From Bradyrhizobium arachidis (GTDB lineage: Bacteria; Pseudomonadota; Alphaproteobacteria; Rhizobiales; Xanthobacteraceae), in the NCBI RefSeq assembly GCF_015291705.1, contig NZ_CP030050.1, positions 744,001-808,000 of the forward strand: 64,000 nt of DNA. Reading direction: 5' to 3'. Shown here one piece after another: positions 47,071 through 56,683 of this stretch (positions are counted from its first letter, which is position 1; each line of letters opens with the position of its first letter). The notes under the pieces were generated by a model. The model was not told where the DNA came from and did no database searches. It saw only the letters and a program-made list of their open reading frames with translations. A program made the translations under genes and the position numbers.

Positions 47071-47391
47071 ATGGCTGATTTTCTCGGCATGATGAAGCAG
47101 GCGGCCCAGCTGCAATCCAAGATGCAGGAGATGCAGGAACAACTCGGCAATGTGGAGGTCGAGGGCATTTCTGGCGGCGGTCTCGTCGCCGTGCGCATGA
47201 CCGCCAAGATGGACGTCAAGGGCGTCAAGATCGATCCCTCGCTGATGAAGGCGGAAGAGCGCGAGGTGCTGGAAGACCTGCTCGTCACCGCCTTTGGCGA
47301 TGCCCGTCGCAAGGCGGAGACGGCGATGCAGGAGAAGATGCAGGCGCTCACCGGCGGGCTCGGCCTGCCGCCGGGGCTGTTCGGCCAGTAA
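47071..47391 (+). CDS. YbaB/EbfC nucleoid-associated protein
   Basis: A 106-residue DNA-binding protein. [20 protein letters not shown] forms the first long helix, followed by the strand region [17 protein letters not shown] and the closing helix [19 protein letters not shown]. It is the standard companion between dnaX and recR. GAAGGACGA lies 10 bases before the ATG. Confidence 0.95.
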   Translation: MADFLGMMKQAAQLQSKMQEMQEQLGNVEVEGISGGGLVAVRMTAKMDVKGVKIDPSLMKAEEREVLEDLLVTAFGDARRKAETAMQEKMQALTGGLGLPPGLFGQ

Positions 47392-47392
47392 G

Positions 47393-47995
47393 ATGGGCGC
47401 GGTTGCAGGTCCCGAGATCGAGCGGCTGGTCCAGCTTCTCGCGCGGCTGCCGGGCCTTGGCCCGCGCTCGGCGCGGCGCGCGGCGCTGCATCTGATCAAG
47501 AAGCGCGAAGCGCTGATGATGCCGCTGTCCTCGGCCTTGCAGGTCGCGCTCGACAAGGTCCAGGTCTGCAAGACCTGCGGCAACATCGACACCCAAAATC
47601 CCTGCACGGTCTGCACCGATCCGAAGCGCGATCCCGCCATCATCGTGGTGGTCGCCGACGTCGCCGATCTCTGGGCGCTGGAGCGGGCCAATGCGACGCA
47701 AGGGCGCTATCACGTGCTCGGCGCGACCCTGTCGCCGCTCGACGGCGTCGGTCCGCAAGACCTCACCATCGACGCGCTGGTCGCGCGGGCCCATGCGGCA
47801 GAAGTGCACGAGATCATCCTGGCGCTGAATGCCACCGTCGACGGCCAGACCACGGCGCATTACATCACCGACCTGCTCCAGGACGCCAACGTTAAAGTAA
47901 CCCGGCTCGCGCACGGTGTGCCCGTCGGCGGCGAGCTTGATTATCTCGATGAGGGTACGCTATCGGCCGCGATGCGGCAGCGGACCCTGTTCTAG
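47393..47995 (+). CDS. recR: Recombination protein RecR
   Basis: A 200-residue protein of the RecFOR pathway that loads RecA at gaps. Helix-hairpin-helix region [20 protein letters not shown], four-Cys zinc finger [18 protein letters not shown], and Toprim domain ([25 protein letters not shown]). Start ATG 47393 overlaps the end of ybaB by no bases but follows its stop immediately, so dnaX-ybaB-recR form the usual operon. Confidence 0.96.
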   Translation: MGAVAGPEIERLVQLLARLPGLGPRSARRAALHLIKKREALMMPLSSALQVALDKVQVCKTCGNIDTQNPCTVCTDPKRDPAIIVVVADVADLWALERANATQGRYHVLGATLSPLDGVGPQDLTIDALVARAHAAEVHEIILALNATVDGQTTAHYITDLLQDANVKVTRLAHGVPVGGELDYLDEGTLSAAMRQRTLF

Positions 47996-48025
47996 CTATC
48001 CTACAGACCTCACGGAACGGACGAC

Positions 48026-48463
48026 ATGACGAAACTTTTCGCCACACGGCTGGCTTTGGCCCTGACGATGACGATGCTGGTGACCCCGGCCGTCTCGGCG
48101 CAGCAGGGCGACGAGGCGGCGCCGCCGCCCAAGCCCGGCAAGCCGATCAACAATGGGGACGTGCTTTCGGGCGAGCTGAACGCGATGAAGGTGCGCGACG
48201 TCAAGAACGCCGGCAAGCGGGTCGCGATGTACCAGATCACCTCAGAGCCGCGCCGCCTGCCGGCGCCGAACGGGCTGTGCAATCTCGAGACCGGCCCTGA
48301 GACCTTCCAGCTCGTCACCTCCAGCGACGCGCAGGCCGCGCAGCTGAAATCGTTCGTCGGCAAGGAGATCTCGGTCAAGGTCGACGAGGTCGCCTGCGCC
48401 AGCGATCCCGGCCAGATGAGCGAGGCCGTGATCACGAAGTGGAGCCTGATCAGGAAGCAGTAA
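48026..48463 (+). CDS. Uncharacterised exported protein
   Basis: A 145-residue protein with a signal peptide (ALALTMTMLVTPAVSAQ), a Pro/Lys-rich linker (EAAPPPKPGKPINNG) and a small domain with two cysteines (GLCNLETGPE and EVACASDPG), perhaps a disulphide. No family recognised. It follows recR by 30 bases in the same direction and may be co-transcribed, though it has no evident link to recombination. Confidence 0.75.
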   Translation: MTKLFATRLALALTMTMLVTPAVSAQQGDEAAPPPKPGKPINNGDVLSGELNAMKVRDVKNAGKRVAMYQITSEPRRLPAPNGLCNLETGPETFQLVTSSDAQAAQLKSFVGKEISVKVDEVACASDPGQMSEAVITKWSLIRKQ

Positions 48464-48480
48464 GCGGCACGCGAGATGCC

Positions 48481-48581
48481 GTAGGGTGGGCAAAGCGAAG
48501 CGTGCCCACCACCTGTTTCTAATTCATGGCGTGATGGTGGGCACGGCGCGTTGCGCCTTTGCCCACCCTACGAGACTACGG
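48481..48581. repeat. Family F palindromic repeat
   Basis: GTAGGGTGGGCAAAGCGAAG at the left and CGCCTTTGCCCACCCTAC at the right, with GTGCCCACCA / TGGTGGGCAC inside, a long nested inverted repeat. Only copy in the window. Confidence 0.88.
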
Positions 48582-48589
48582 CGGCAGCG

Positions 48590-49954
48590 TCACACCCGCA
48601 CCGGCCCGAGCGCCTCGAAATGCCCGCGCTTCTGCAGCCAGGCCAGCAGCATCAGGCTTGGGATCGCCACCAGCACGCAGATCACGAAGAACAGTGCCCA
48701 GCCGGTCGTCTCCGCCACGAAGCCGGCACCGGACGAGAGATACGTCCGCCCCACCGCCGCGAGCGCGGTGAGCAGCGCGTATTGCGTCGCCGTGTGGAGC
48801 GGGTTCTGGCACAGCGCCGAGAGATAGGCGACGAAGATCACCGTGCCGATGGCGCTGGTGAAGTTCTCTGCGCAGATGGCGAGCGCCAGCGCCCATTGAT
48901 TGGTGCCGACCACGGCGAGCCAGGAGAAGGACAGGTTGGCGAGCGCCTGCACCACGCCGCCGATCCAGAGCGATGTCGCCAGCGAATAGCGCCGCGCGAC
49001 AAAGCCACCGGCGAAGCCGCCAATCAGCGTCGCTGCGAGGCCGACGCCCTTGACGATCGCCGCATAGTCGTTGCGGGTGAAGCCGAGGTCGATCACGAAC
49101 GGCGCCGTCATCGTGCCGGAGAACGCATCGGTGAACTTGAACAGCACGACGAAGGCGAGCGCCGCGAGCGCATCCTTGCGCGATAGGAACTCCGAGAAGG
49201 CGCCGATCGCCGCATGCAGCACGCGCGTGAACGCGGTCTCGGCCTGTGTCACGGCTTCCGCCCGCACCGATTGCTCCGGCTCGGTCGCGGCCAGCGCCGT
49301 GATCGTTCCGATCAGCACCATCGCCGCCATCACTACATAGCCCCACATCCACGCAGAGGGGCGCGGGATGCCGGTGTCCTCGAAGCCGGAGACGATGAAC
49401 AGCGCGCCCGCGGTCGAGACCAGCATGCCGATGCGATAGGCCGCAACGTAAGCGGCCATGCCGGCGGCCTGCTCGCTCTCGGGCAGGCTCTCGACGCGGA
49501 AGGCGTCGACGACGATGTCCTGCGTCGACGATGTCGTCGCCACCAGCAGCGCGCCGAGCGCGACGTAGAACGGCGAGCGCGCGGGATCGGTCATCGCCAG
49601 CAGCAGGATCGCGATGATCAGCAGCAATTGCGAGAACACCAGCCAGCCGCGCCGCCGTCCGAACGCGCGCGTGAACAGCGGCACATGCAGCGCGTCGACC
49701 AGTGGCGCCCACAAAAATTTCAGCGTGTAGGGCGTGCCGACCAGCGCGAACAGCCCGATGGTCTTGAGATCGACCCCAGCCTCGCGCATCCAGACCAGCA
49801 GCGTCGATCCCGACAGCGCCAGCGGCAGCCCCGAGGAGAAGCCGAGGAACAGCACGATCAGCACCCGCGGTTGCAGGTACACAGCCAGGCTCTCGCGCCA
49901 GGAGGTCGCAGGGGCGGGGCTAGCGGCTGGGGAGGTCACCTCGGGTGCAGTCAT
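48590..49954 (-). CDS. ampG: AmpG-type muropeptide transporter (MFS)
   Basis: A 454-residue major-facilitator protein with twelve or more helices. FLGFSSGLPLALSGSTLLVW, VGTPYTLKFLWAPLVDALHV and FGRRRGWLVFSQL are characteristic of AmpG. AmpG imports anhydro-muropeptides for cell-wall recycling and indirectly governs AmpC-type beta-lactamase induction; no ampC or ampR gene is in the window. Full length. Confidence 0.9.
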   Translation of the reverse strand: MTAPEVTSPAASPAPATSWRESLAVYLQPRVLIVLFLGFSSGLPLALSGSTLLVWMREAGVDLKTIGLFALVGTPYTLKFLWAPLVDALHVPLFTRAFGRRRGWLVFSQLLLIIAILLLAMTDPARSPFYVALGALLVATTSSTQDIVVDAFRVESLPESEQAAGMAAYVAAYRIGMLVSTAGALFIVSGFEDTGIPRPSAWMWGYVVMAAMVLIGTITALAATEPEQSVRAEAVTQAETAFTRVLHAAIGAFSEFLSRKDALAALAFVVLFKFTDAFSGTMTAPFVIDLGFTRNDYAAIVKGVGLAATLIGGFAGGFVARRYSLATSLWIGGVVQALANLSFSWLAVVGTNQWALALAICAENFTSAIGTVIFVAYLSALCQNPLHTATQYALLTALAAVGRTYLSSGAGFVAETTGWALFFVICVLVAIPSLMLLAWLQKRGHFEALGPVRV

Positions 49955-50028
49955 GGGGTGGTGTTAGCAGATTCTGGGGAAAAAGACTCTGGTGTGCGGT
50001 GAGAGGGGAAAGCCCTCGGCACCCTCAG

Positions 50029-50131
50029 TGTCATCGTCCGCGAAGGCGGACGATCCAGTAAACACCAGCGTCTCGGTTCAACCACAATCGCCGCGGCGTA
50101 CTGGATACCCCGCCTTCGCGGGGTATGACAG
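50029..50131. repeat. Family C palindromic repeat, copy 2 (left of the GIY-YIG gene)
   Basis: GTCATCGTCCGCGAAGGCGG with ACGATCCAGTAAACACCAGC, then GGCGTACTGGATACCCCGCC with TTCGCGGGGTATGACAG. Same orientation as, and nearly identical to, the copy on the other side of the gene. Confidence 0.9.
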
Positions 50132-50145
50132 CGCGGCGAGGTATG

Positions 50146-50448
50146 TCATGGTGGGCCGGCGATGCCGGGATAAGGATCATCCCAGTTTGGGTTGTGCTGC
50201 TCGATCAGTCGAATCTTCCAAGCCCTGTTCCACTTTTTGAGCCGCTTCTCCCGCTTGATCGCGTTCTCGGGATCATCGAATTGCTCGAAGTAGACAAGCC
50301 GGGCGACGTCGTACTTTTCAGTGAAGCTCTCGATGAGTTTGGACTTGTGCTGCGTCACGCGGCGGATGATGTCGTTCGTGACGCCGATATATAGCGTTCC
50401 GCCGATCCTGCTGGCGAGAATGTAGACGTAGTAATGGCGTGCGCTCAT
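50146..50448 (-). CDS. GIY-YIG nuclease domain protein
   Basis: A 100-residue stand-alone GIY-YIG domain (UPF0213-like). YYVYILASRIGGTLYIGVTN is the family signature with GTLYIGVT as the GIY-YIG strand pair; the conserved Arg is in DIIRRVTQHK and the metal-binding Glu in ENAIKREKRLK. Start 50448 (MSARHYY) was chosen over 50469, which lies in the adjacent repeat. The gene is bracketed by two direct copies of family C repeat only 15-20 bases from its ends. Confidence 0.9.
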   Translation of the reverse strand: MSARHYYVYILASRIGGTLYIGVTNDIIRRVTQHKSKLIESFTEKYDVARLVYFEQFDDPENAIKREKRLKKWNRAWKIRLIEQHNPNWDDPYPGIAGPP

Positions 50449-50463
50449 GCCAGCCTTCACCCC

Positions 50464-50567
50464 TGTCATCGTCCGCGAAGGCGGACGATCCAGTAATCAC
50501 CAGCGTCTCGATTCAATCACGACTGTCACGGAATACTGGATGCCCCGCCTTCGCGGGGCATGACAGT
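50464..50567. repeat. Family C palindromic repeat, copy 3 (right of the GIY-YIG gene)
   Basis: GTCATCGTCCGCGAAGGCGG with ACGATCCAGTAATCACCAGC, then AATACTGGATGCCCCGCC with TTCGCGGGGCATGACAG. Confidence 0.9.
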
Positions 50568-50578
50568 GTGCCTCTATC

Positions 50579-51778
50579 TCACTCCCCCGCCTGGAGCTTC
50601 CGCGGAAACAGCTCCGGTGCGCCCGTCGCGACCAGCCGCGGGCCTTCCGGCGCATCGGTCTTGCTGAAATCGAGTTCCTCGATTCTCCCCGCGCGCTTCT
50701 CGATCTTGTCGGCGGAGATCAGCACCTGGCGGACGTCCTCGTTCACGTCGGCAAAATGCTTTTGCAGCTTCATCACACGGTCGCGCAGGCGGCCGAGATC
50801 GTCGCCGAGCTTGATCACCTCGGTGCGGATCTGGTCGGCGGCATCGCGCATGCGCGCGTCCTTCATGATCTGCTGCATCACCTGGATCGCGAGCATCAGG
50901 AGCGAGGGCGACACCAGCACCACGCGGGCGCGATAGGCCTTCTGAATCACGTCGTCGAAGCCGTCGTGGATCTCGGCATAGACCGATTCCGACGGCACGA
51001 ACATCAGCGCCATCTCCTGGGTCTCGCCGGCGACGAGATATTTTTCCGCGATGTCGCTGACATGCTTCATCACGTCGCCGCGCAGCCGCTGCGTGGCCAC
51101 GCGCCGCTCCTCGTCGGTGCGGGCGTCGTGCAGCGCGGTCATCGCCTCCAGCGGAAATTTCGCGTCGATGCAGAGCGGGCGCTGGTCGGGCAGGAACACG
51201 ACGCAGTCCGGGCGCTTGCCGGTCGAGAGCGTGAACTGGAACTCGTAGGAGCCTTTCGGCAGTCCGTCCTGGACGATCGCCTCCATCCGCGCCTGGCCGA
51301 AGGCGCCGCGCGACTGCTTGTTGGCGAGCACGTCGCGCAAGGTGGTCACCTGCGTGGTGAGGTCGGTGAGGTTCTTGTGCGCGTTGTCGATGATGCCGAG
51401 CCGCTCGTGCAGCGCGCGCAGGCTCTCCATGGTGTTGCGGGTCGAATGTTCCATGGACTGGCCGACGCGGTGGGTCACCGAATCGAGCCGCTCGTTGACC
51501 GCCCGCGCCATCTCGGCCTGACGGCCGGCCAGCGCCTGGGTCATGGCATCGACCCGGCCGGAGGCCTCAGCTTGGGCGTGCAGCACCTGGGCGAGGCGCT
51601 CCTCGAGCTCGTCGGCACGGATCGCATGCGCCATGGCAAGTTCCGCGCCGCGCCGTCCCGAGCGAGTGATCACGACCGCAATCACAACCAGCAGGATGAG
51701 GACCAGCGCGCCGAAGCCGATCAGCGCATCGATGGTGCGCACCGGCCAGTCGCCAGCCATGAAAATGATCTCGTTCAT
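50579..51778 (-). CDS. rmuC: DNA recombination protein RmuC
   Basis: A 399-residue protein with an N-terminal membrane helix (LIGFGALVLILLVVIAVVIT), a long coiled coil (about residues 45-150) and the RmuC nuclease-like domain (ILPDGLPKGSYEFQFT-type DGLPKGSYEFQFTL, CIDAKFPLEAM, FVPSESVYAEIHD, LVSPSLLMLAIQVM). RmuC limits inversions at short inverted repeats, which is interesting in a genome this rich in palindromes. Convergent gene order isolates it. Confidence 0.94.
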   Translation of the reverse strand: MNEIIFMAGDWPVRTIDALIGFGALVLILLVVIAVVITRSGRRGAELAMAHAIRADELEERLAQVLHAQAEASGRVDAMTQALAGRQAEMARAVNERLDSVTHRVGQSMEHSTRNTMESLRALHERLGIIDNAHKNLTDLTTQVTTLRDVLANKQSRGAFGQARMEAIVQDGLPKGSYEFQFTLSTGKRPDCVVFLPDQRPLCIDAKFPLEAMTALHDARTDEERRVATQRLRGDVMKHVSDIAEKYLVAGETQEMALMFVPSESVYAEIHDGFDDVIQKAYRARVVLVSPSLLMLAIQVMQQIMKDARMRDAADQIRTEVIKLGDDLGRLRDRVMKLQKHFADVNEDVRQVLISADKIEKRAGRIEELDFSKTDAPEGPRLVATGAPELFPRKLQAGE

Positions 51779-51949
51779 GCCAGCCCTTCTAACCGATTCG
51801 CGCTCGGTCGCGAACGAAGGGGGAACGATTTCGGTAAAGAACTCCTTAAGTTTTATGGTTAACGAAACCTGAAGTTTTATCGTGAGCGGAGCGTGAGCCG
51901 GGTTCCTGGCCGCATTGACCGCATCCGGCGCGCGGCTTAAATCGCCGCC

Positions 51950-52477
51950 ATGGCCCTACGAGAAATCATCATCCTGCCCGACAAGCAGCTGCGCCTGGTC
52001 TCCAAGCCGATCGAGAAGGTCACGCCGGAGATCCGCAAGCTTGCCGACGACATGTTCGAGACCATGTACGACGCGCCCGGAATCGGGCTTGCGGCGATCC
52101 AGGTCGCGCAGCCGCTGCGCCTGATCACCATGGACCTCGCCAAGCCCAACCAGGACGGCGAGACCAAGCCGGAACCGCGCGTGTTCATCAACCCCGAGAT
52201 CATCGCCTCCTCCGAGGAGCTGTCCACTTACGAGGAAGGCTGCCTGTCGATCCCCGAATATTACGAGGAGGTCGAGCGCCCTGCGAAGGTGCGCGTGCGC
52301 TTCACCGATCTCGACGGCAAGCTGCATGAGGAGGACGCCGAAGGCCTCTACGCCACCTGCATCCAGCACGAGATCGACCATCTCAACGGCGTGCTGTTCG
52401 TCGACTACCTGTCGAAGCTCAAGCGCGACCGCGTGATGAAGAAGTTCGAGAAAGCCGCCAAGCGCGCGGGCGAGTGA
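51950..52477 (+). CDS. def: Peptide deformylase
   Basis: A 175-residue iron or zinc metallohydrolase that removes the formyl group from nascent proteins. Motif 1 GIGLAAIQV, motif 2 EEGCLSIPE with the Cys ligand, motif 3 [14 protein letters not shown] with both His ligands. fmt, encoding the opposing formylation enzyme, follows 204 bases downstream, separated only by a family A repeat. Confidence 0.97.
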   Translation: MALREIIILPDKQLRLVSKPIEKVTPEIRKLADDMFETMYDAPGIGLAAIQVAQPLRLITMDLAKPNQDGETKPEPRVFINPEIIASSEELSTYEEGCLSIPEYYEEVERPAKVRVRFTDLDGKLHEEDAEGLYATCIQHEIDHLNGVLFVDYLSKLKRDRVMKKFEKAAKRAGE

Positions 52478-52506
52478 GTCTCTAATGCTGCTCCGCATTC
52501 CCTGCG

Positions 52507-52662
52507 CTCCCTCCCCCCTTGCGGGGGAGGGCGGGGGAGAGGGGTAGCCCCGGCGGAAGTCCATCCGTCATCTGAATTACGTGCGTGCCGCGAACGCTTG
52601 TGCCGAGAGAGCGCGTCGTGTGGCACCCCTCTCCCTAGCCCTCCCCCGCAAGGGGGGGAGGG
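52507..52662. repeat. Family A palindromic repeat, copy 9 (between def and fmt)
   Basis: CTCCCTCCCCCCTTGCGGGG with GAGAGGGGTAGCCC at the left, CACCCCTCTCCCTAGCCCTC with CGCAAGGGGGGGAGGGAACG at the right. This subtype is the same as the one inside the ligase gene. Confidence 0.88.
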
Positions 52663-52681
52663 AACGCAGCGAGTTCTGTTG

Positions 52682-53617
52682 ATGCCCCTCCGCCTGATCT
52701 TCATGGGCACGCCCGATTTCTCCGTGCCGACGCTGCTCGAGCTGGTCGCGCATGGCCACGAGATCGCGGCCGTCTACACCCGTGCGCCGAAGCCGGGCGG
52801 GCGGCGCGGGCTGCAATTGCAGCCGACCCCGGTCGAGGAAGCGGCGCGAAAGCTCGGCGTGCCCGTGCTGACGCCGAAGACGCTGAAGACTGAGGAAGCG
52901 CTGGAAGAATTTCGCGCGTTCGACGCCGATGCCGCCGTCGTCGTCGCCTACGGCATGATCCTGCCGCAGGCGATCCTCGATGCGCCAAAGCTCGGTTGCT
53001 ACAATCTGCATGCTTCGCTGCTGCCGCGCTGGCGCGGCGCGGCGCCGATCAACCGCGCCATCATGGCTGGTGATGCCGAAAGCGGCGTGATGGTGATGAA
53101 GATGGATGTCGGCCTCGACACCGGCGACGTCGCCATGGCCGAGCGTCTTCCGATCACCGACACCATGACCGCGCTCGATCTGCACGATCGCCTGTCCCGT
53201 CTCGGCGGCGATCTGATGGTCCGCGCCATGGCTGGGCTCGAACGCGGCGGCCTGCAGCTCAAGCAGCAGAGCGAGGACGGCGTCACCTATGCGGCCAAGA
53301 TCGACAAGGCCGAGGCACGGATCGACTGGACCAAGCCCGCACGCGCCGTGCTCCGCCACATCCACGGCCTGTCGCCGTTTCCCGGCGCATGGGCCGAGCT
53401 TGACGGTGTCAGCGAGAACGCGCGCGTCAAAATCCTGCGATGCGAATTGGCGAAGGGCGTGGGTTCACCGGGCGCGGTGCTCGACGATCACCTCACCATC
53501 GCCTGCGGCGAGGGCGCGATCCGCATCATCGAGCTCCAGCGCGAAGGCAAGGCCCGCATGCAGGCCGCGGACTTCCTGCGCGGCGTGCCCTTGAGGGCGG
53601 GAGCTAAATTCACCTAA
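52682..53617 (+). CDS. fmt: Methionyl-tRNA formyltransferase
   Basis: A 311-residue enzyme that formylates initiator Met-tRNA from 10-formyltetrahydrofolate. [18 protein letters not shown] at the N-terminus, [14 protein letters not shown], the formyl-transfer region [20 protein letters not shown] with the catalytic His, and a C-terminal OB domain. Start at 52682; the upstream open frame is repeat. Works against def, the deformylase gene just upstream. Confidence 0.97.
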   Translation: MPLRLIFMGTPDFSVPTLLELVAHGHEIAAVYTRAPKPGGRRGLQLQPTPVEEAARKLGVPVLTPKTLKTEEALEEFRAFDADAAVVVAYGMILPQAILDAPKLGCYNLHASLLPRWRGAAPINRAIMAGDAESGVMVMKMDVGLDTGDVAMAERLPITDTMTALDLHDRLSRLGGDLMVRAMAGLERGGLQLKQQSEDGVTYAAKIDKAEARIDWTKPARAVLRHIHGLSPFPGAWAELDGVSENARVKILRCELAKGVGSPGAVLDDHLTIACGEGAIRIIELQREGKARMQAADFLRGVPLRAGAKFT

Positions 53618-53622
53618 TCAAC

Positions 53623-53711
53623 TCGTCATACGCGGGCTTGACCCGCGTATCCATCTTCTAACAAAACTCCTTCTTGGGCGATGGATTGCCGGGTCAAGCC
53701 CGGCAATGACG
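53623..53711. repeat. Family B palindromic repeat between fmt and truA
   Basis: CGTCATACGCGGGCTTGACC with CGCGTATCCATC at the left and GATGGATTGCCGGGTCAAGC with CCGGCAATGACG at the right. Confidence 0.88.
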
Positions 53712-53729
53712 CCGGATAAAGCTGGATCG

Positions 53730-54467
53730 ATGCCCCGATACAAGCTCACCATCGAATATGACGGCGCGCCGTTCTTCGGCTGGCAGATCCAGGACACGCT
53801 GCCGTCGGTGCAGGGCGCGCTGGAAGCGGCGGTGAAGGCGATGACGGGCGCGGATCTGCGCGTGCACGGCGCCGGCCGCACCGATGCCGGCGTGCATGCG
53901 CGCGGCCAAGTCGCGCATGTCGATGTCGAGAAGCAGTTTCCGCCAGGCCGTTTTCGCGACGGTCTCAATGCGCATCTGCGCCCGCATCCGATCGCGGTGC
54001 TCGAGGCCGAGATCGTTCCTGATACATTCGAGGCGCGCTTCTCCGCCGTGAAACGGCATTACCGCTACCGCGTCATCAACACCCGCGCCAATCTCGCGCT
54101 CGATGTCGGCCACGCCTGGCGCGTGCCGCGCAAGCTCGACGCCGATGCGATGCATGCGGCAGCAAAACGCCTGCTCGGCAAGCACGATTTCACCACCTTC
54201 CGCGACACCGAATGCCAGGCCAAGTCGCCGGAGAAGACGCTCGACCAGCTCGACGTGCTGCGCGATGGCCGCGAGATCACCATTGTCACCTCGGCGCGCT
54301 CGTTCCTGCACAGCCAGGTCCGTTCGATGGTGGGCTCGCTGGTCTGGGTCGGCGATGGCCGCTGGACCGCGGACGACCTCTCCGCGGCGTTGGAAGCCCG
54401 CAACCGCACTGCCTGCGGCATCGTCGCGCCGCCGGAGGGGCTGTATCTGATGAAGGTGGATTATTAG
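53730..54467 (+). CDS. truA: tRNA pseudouridine(38-40) synthase
   Basis: A 245-residue enzyme that makes pseudouridine in the tRNA anticodon stem. [18 protein letters not shown] at the N-terminus, catalytic Asp in [17 protein letters not shown], and C-terminal [17 protein letters not shown]. The start at 53730 (MPRYK) is preferred over the in-frame ATG at 53706, which belongs to the repeat. def, fmt and truA run in the same direction. Confidence 0.96.
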   Translation: MPRYKLTIEYDGAPFFGWQIQDTLPSVQGALEAAVKAMTGADLRVHGAGRTDAGVHARGQVAHVDVEKQFPPGRFRDGLNAHLRPHPIAVLEAEIVPDTFEARFSAVKRHYRYRVINTRANLALDVGHAWRVPRKLDADAMHAAAKRLLGKHDFTTFRDTECQAKSPEKTLDQLDVLRDGREITIVTSARSFLHSQVRSMVGSLVWVGDGRWTADDLSAALEARNRTACGIVAPPEGLYLMKVDY

Positions 54468-54499
54468 CGCGCAGGCGCGCGCTCTCGCGTCACCCGCGG

Positions 54500-54602
54500 T
54501 GTCATGCCCCGCGAAGGCGGGGCATCCAGTACGCCGCGGCCCCTCGGTTCTATCGCTGCTGTCTCGGAGTACTGGATCGCCCGCCTTCGCGGGCGATGAC
54601 AG
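54500..54602. repeat. Family C palindromic repeat, copy 4
   Basis: GTCATGCCCCGCGAAGGCGG with GGCATCCAGTA at the left and AGTACTGGATCGCCCGCCTT with CGCGGGCGATGACAG at the right; between convergent truA and dapE. Confidence 0.88.
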
Positions 54603-54626
54603 TGGTGTGCTGGGCGAGAGCAGCGC

Positions 54627-55793
54627 CTACCCAAAATACCGCGTCAAAATCCCGCGATACACTTTCGTCAGCTTCTCCAGATCGGTCACCGGCACGCGCT
54701 CGTCGACCTGGTGCATGGTCTGGCCGACCAGGCCGAACTCGATCACCGGGCAATAGCTCGAGATGAACCGTGCATCCGACGTCCCACCGCTCGTCGACAG
54801 CTCCGGCTTGCGTCCCGTCACCTCCTCGATCGCGGACACCGCAAGATCGGTGAACGGGCCGGGCTTGGTCACGAACACGTTGGAGTTCGAGGGCTCCCAG
54901 ACGATGCGGGCCTTGATGCGGTTGCCGCAGGCCTTGGCGAGGCGCGTCTCGACCAGCTCGCGCAGGCTCGCCTGGGTGTGGTTGTCGTTATAGCGGATGT
55001 TGAATTTGGCACGGGCCTCGCCGGGGATGACGTTGCTCGCCTTGTTGCCGACGTCCACTGAAGTGAATTCGAGATTGGAGGCCTGGAACTGCGCGCTGCC
55101 ATGGTCGAGCGGCTCGTCGGAGATCGCGACGATCAAGCGCGAGATATCCGGCACCGGATTGGACGCGCGATGCGGATAGGCGACATGGCCCTGCACGCCG
55201 TCGACATAAAGCGTGCCGGATTGCGAGCCGCGGCGGCCGACCTTGATGGTGTCGCCGAGCGTCTCGACGTTGGAGGGCTCGCCGAGCACGCAATGATCGA
55301 ATTTCTCGCCGCGCTCGGCCGCCCACTTGAGCAGCTTGATGGTGCCGTTGATCGAGACGTCTTCCTCGTCGCCCGTGATCAGGAACGAGATCGAGCCCGT
55401 CCCGTCCGTGCGCAGCTTGCCGGCATTGGCAGCGAGATGCTCCAGCACAGCTGCGACCGAGCAGGCGATGCCGCCCTTCATGTCGACCGCGCCGCGGCCG
55501 TGCAGATAGCCGTTCTTCACCTCGCCGGAAAACGCGCCGACGCTCCATGCACTTTCGTCGCCCGGCGGCACCACGTCGGTATGGCCGGCGAAGGTGATGT
55601 GCGGCCCTTCTGTGCCGATCCGCGCATAGAGATTGTCGACGTCGGCGGTGCCTTCTTCGCTGAACGTCACGCGGTGGCAGGTAAAGCCGGCGGCGGTGAG
55701 GGCTCTTTCAAGCACCCCCAGCGCACCGGCGTCGGCCGGGGTTACCGAGGGACAGCGGATGAGATCGCGGGCAATCGAGAGAGCATCGGTCAT
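54627..55793 (-). CDS. dapE: Succinyl-diaminopimelate desuccinylase
   Basis: A 388-residue di-zinc aminoacylase that releases LL-diaminopimelate in lysine and peptidoglycan synthesis. Metal ligands and catalytic acids are visible: [12 protein letters not shown] (His, Asp), [12 protein letters not shown] (bridging Asp), [12 protein letters not shown] (Glu-Glu), and MHQVDERV (His). Overlaps the DUF805 gene by 4 bases. dapD lies 0.9 kb further on the same strand. Confidence 0.96.
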   Translation of the reverse strand: MTDALSIARDLIRCPSVTPADAGALGVLERALTAAGFTCHRVTFSEEGTADVDNLYARIGTEGPHITFAGHTDVVPPGDESAWSVGAFSGEVKNGYLHGRGAVDMKGGIACSVAAVLEHLAANAGKLRTDGTGSISFLITGDEEDVSINGTIKLLKWAAERGEKFDHCVLGEPSNVETLGDTIKVGRRGSQSGTLYVDGVQGHVAYPHRASNPVPDISRLIVAISDEPLDHGSAQFQASNLEFTSVDVGNKASNVIPGEARAKFNIRYNDNHTQASLRELVETRLAKACGNRIKARIVWEPSNSNVFVTKPGPFTDLAVSAIEEVTGRKPELSTSGGTSDARFISSYCPVIEFGLVGQTMHQVDERVPVTDLEKLTKVYRGILTRYFG

Positions 55794-56446
55794 GCGTTCC
55801 GCTTAACATGCATGCCGCCGGGTGGGCTAGCGCTGGGCGGCACGAATTCGAGCTCGCTCTGCTGGTCCCAGCTTTTTGCAGGGGTGGCGGGTGCGAGGCT
55901 CTCCTCCTCGTGCTGGGCAAGTGGATCGGGGCCGAACCGGTTGTCGCCCGAAGTGCCGGGCATAATGAACATCTCTACGAGGCCCCACAGCCACAGCGCG
56001 TGGACGGCCCAGTCGAACGGCACGAACCAGCTGGCGGCAGGCAGCCGATCCGAGAAATAGAACAGCAGGTTGGGGATGAAGGCGAATGGGATGATCCACC
56101 AGCCGCTTCGGTCGCGATCGTGCAGTCGCTTGATCGCGGTCGCAAGGGAGATCCACAGGAACAGCGATGCGCCGAGAATCCGTAAGGTCAGGCTCGCGCG
56201 CTCGGTGGATGACAGCAGTCGATGGCGTCGTGGGTCGATGATTTCGAACAGGCCGTCGAAGCCAAAGTCGAAATCGAAGTCGACATTGAACTTGAATTTA
56301 ACGGATTTGGCCCCGTCCGGGATACTGATGGCCTGATCGACGATCCCCAGCAACGCAGCCAGCAGCGCGACGATCAGCAGCGCCTGCCATAGCAGCGCAC
56401 GGTTGATGCGGCCGTCGAAGCGGAAGAAGTACCAGGTCCAGTCCAT
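55790..56446 (-). CDS. DUF805 family membrane protein
   Basis: A 218-residue integral membrane protein. The DUF805 start is [20 protein letters not shown], and [20 protein letters not shown] is the family's conserved loop. Between the first and second helices is an unusual alternating stretch ([16 protein letters not shown]) of aromatic and acidic residues. Start 56446 (MDWTW) was chosen as it matches the family. Function unknown. Its stop overlaps the dapE start, an arrangement that suggests coupled translation. Confidence 0.88.
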   Translation of the reverse strand: MDWTWYFFRFDGRINRALLWQALLIVALLAALLGIVDQAISIPDGAKSVKFKFNVDFDFDFGFDGLFEIIDPRRHRLLSSTERASLTLRILGASLFLWISLATAIKRLHDRDRSGWWIIPFAFIPNLLFYFSDRLPAASWFVPFDWAVHALWLWGLVEMFIMPGTSGDNRFGPDPLAQHEEESLAPATPAKSWDQQSELEFVPPSASPPGGMHVKRNA

Positions 56447-56520
56447 GCGAGAGGCTCCGGGCGGAAGTAGCCGCCCGGATGTTGGTCGCGATGGGGGGAG
56501 AGAGGGTTCGACTACCAGTC

Positions 56521-56659
56521 CCGCCATCCTGAGGTGCGAGGCCTGCGGTGCAGCGCACCGCAGGGGGAGCCTCGAAGGATGAGCGGCCGGAATGTAGCCG
56601 GCAGCCAGGCCGTCGCCGTTCGAGGGCCGCCGAAGAGGCGGCCACCTCAGGGTGACGGT
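56521..56659. repeat. Family G palindromic repeat
   Basis: CCGCCATCCTGAGGTGCGAG and GCCACCTCAGGGTGACGGTG form the outer inverted pair, with GAGCCTCGAAGGATGAG and CGGTGCAGCGCACCG inside. Only copy in the window. Confidence 0.8.
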
Positions 56660-56683
56660 GAGAGAATGGTGCGCGTGGCCCGA

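Noticed and set aside
50029..50567. Repeats spaced around a short gene as a possible CRISPR or toxin-antitoxin locus
   Set aside because: Only two copies, each an internally palindromic REP found elsewhere; there are no spacers or Cas genes, and the enclosed gene is a GIY-YIG domain protein with no partner.
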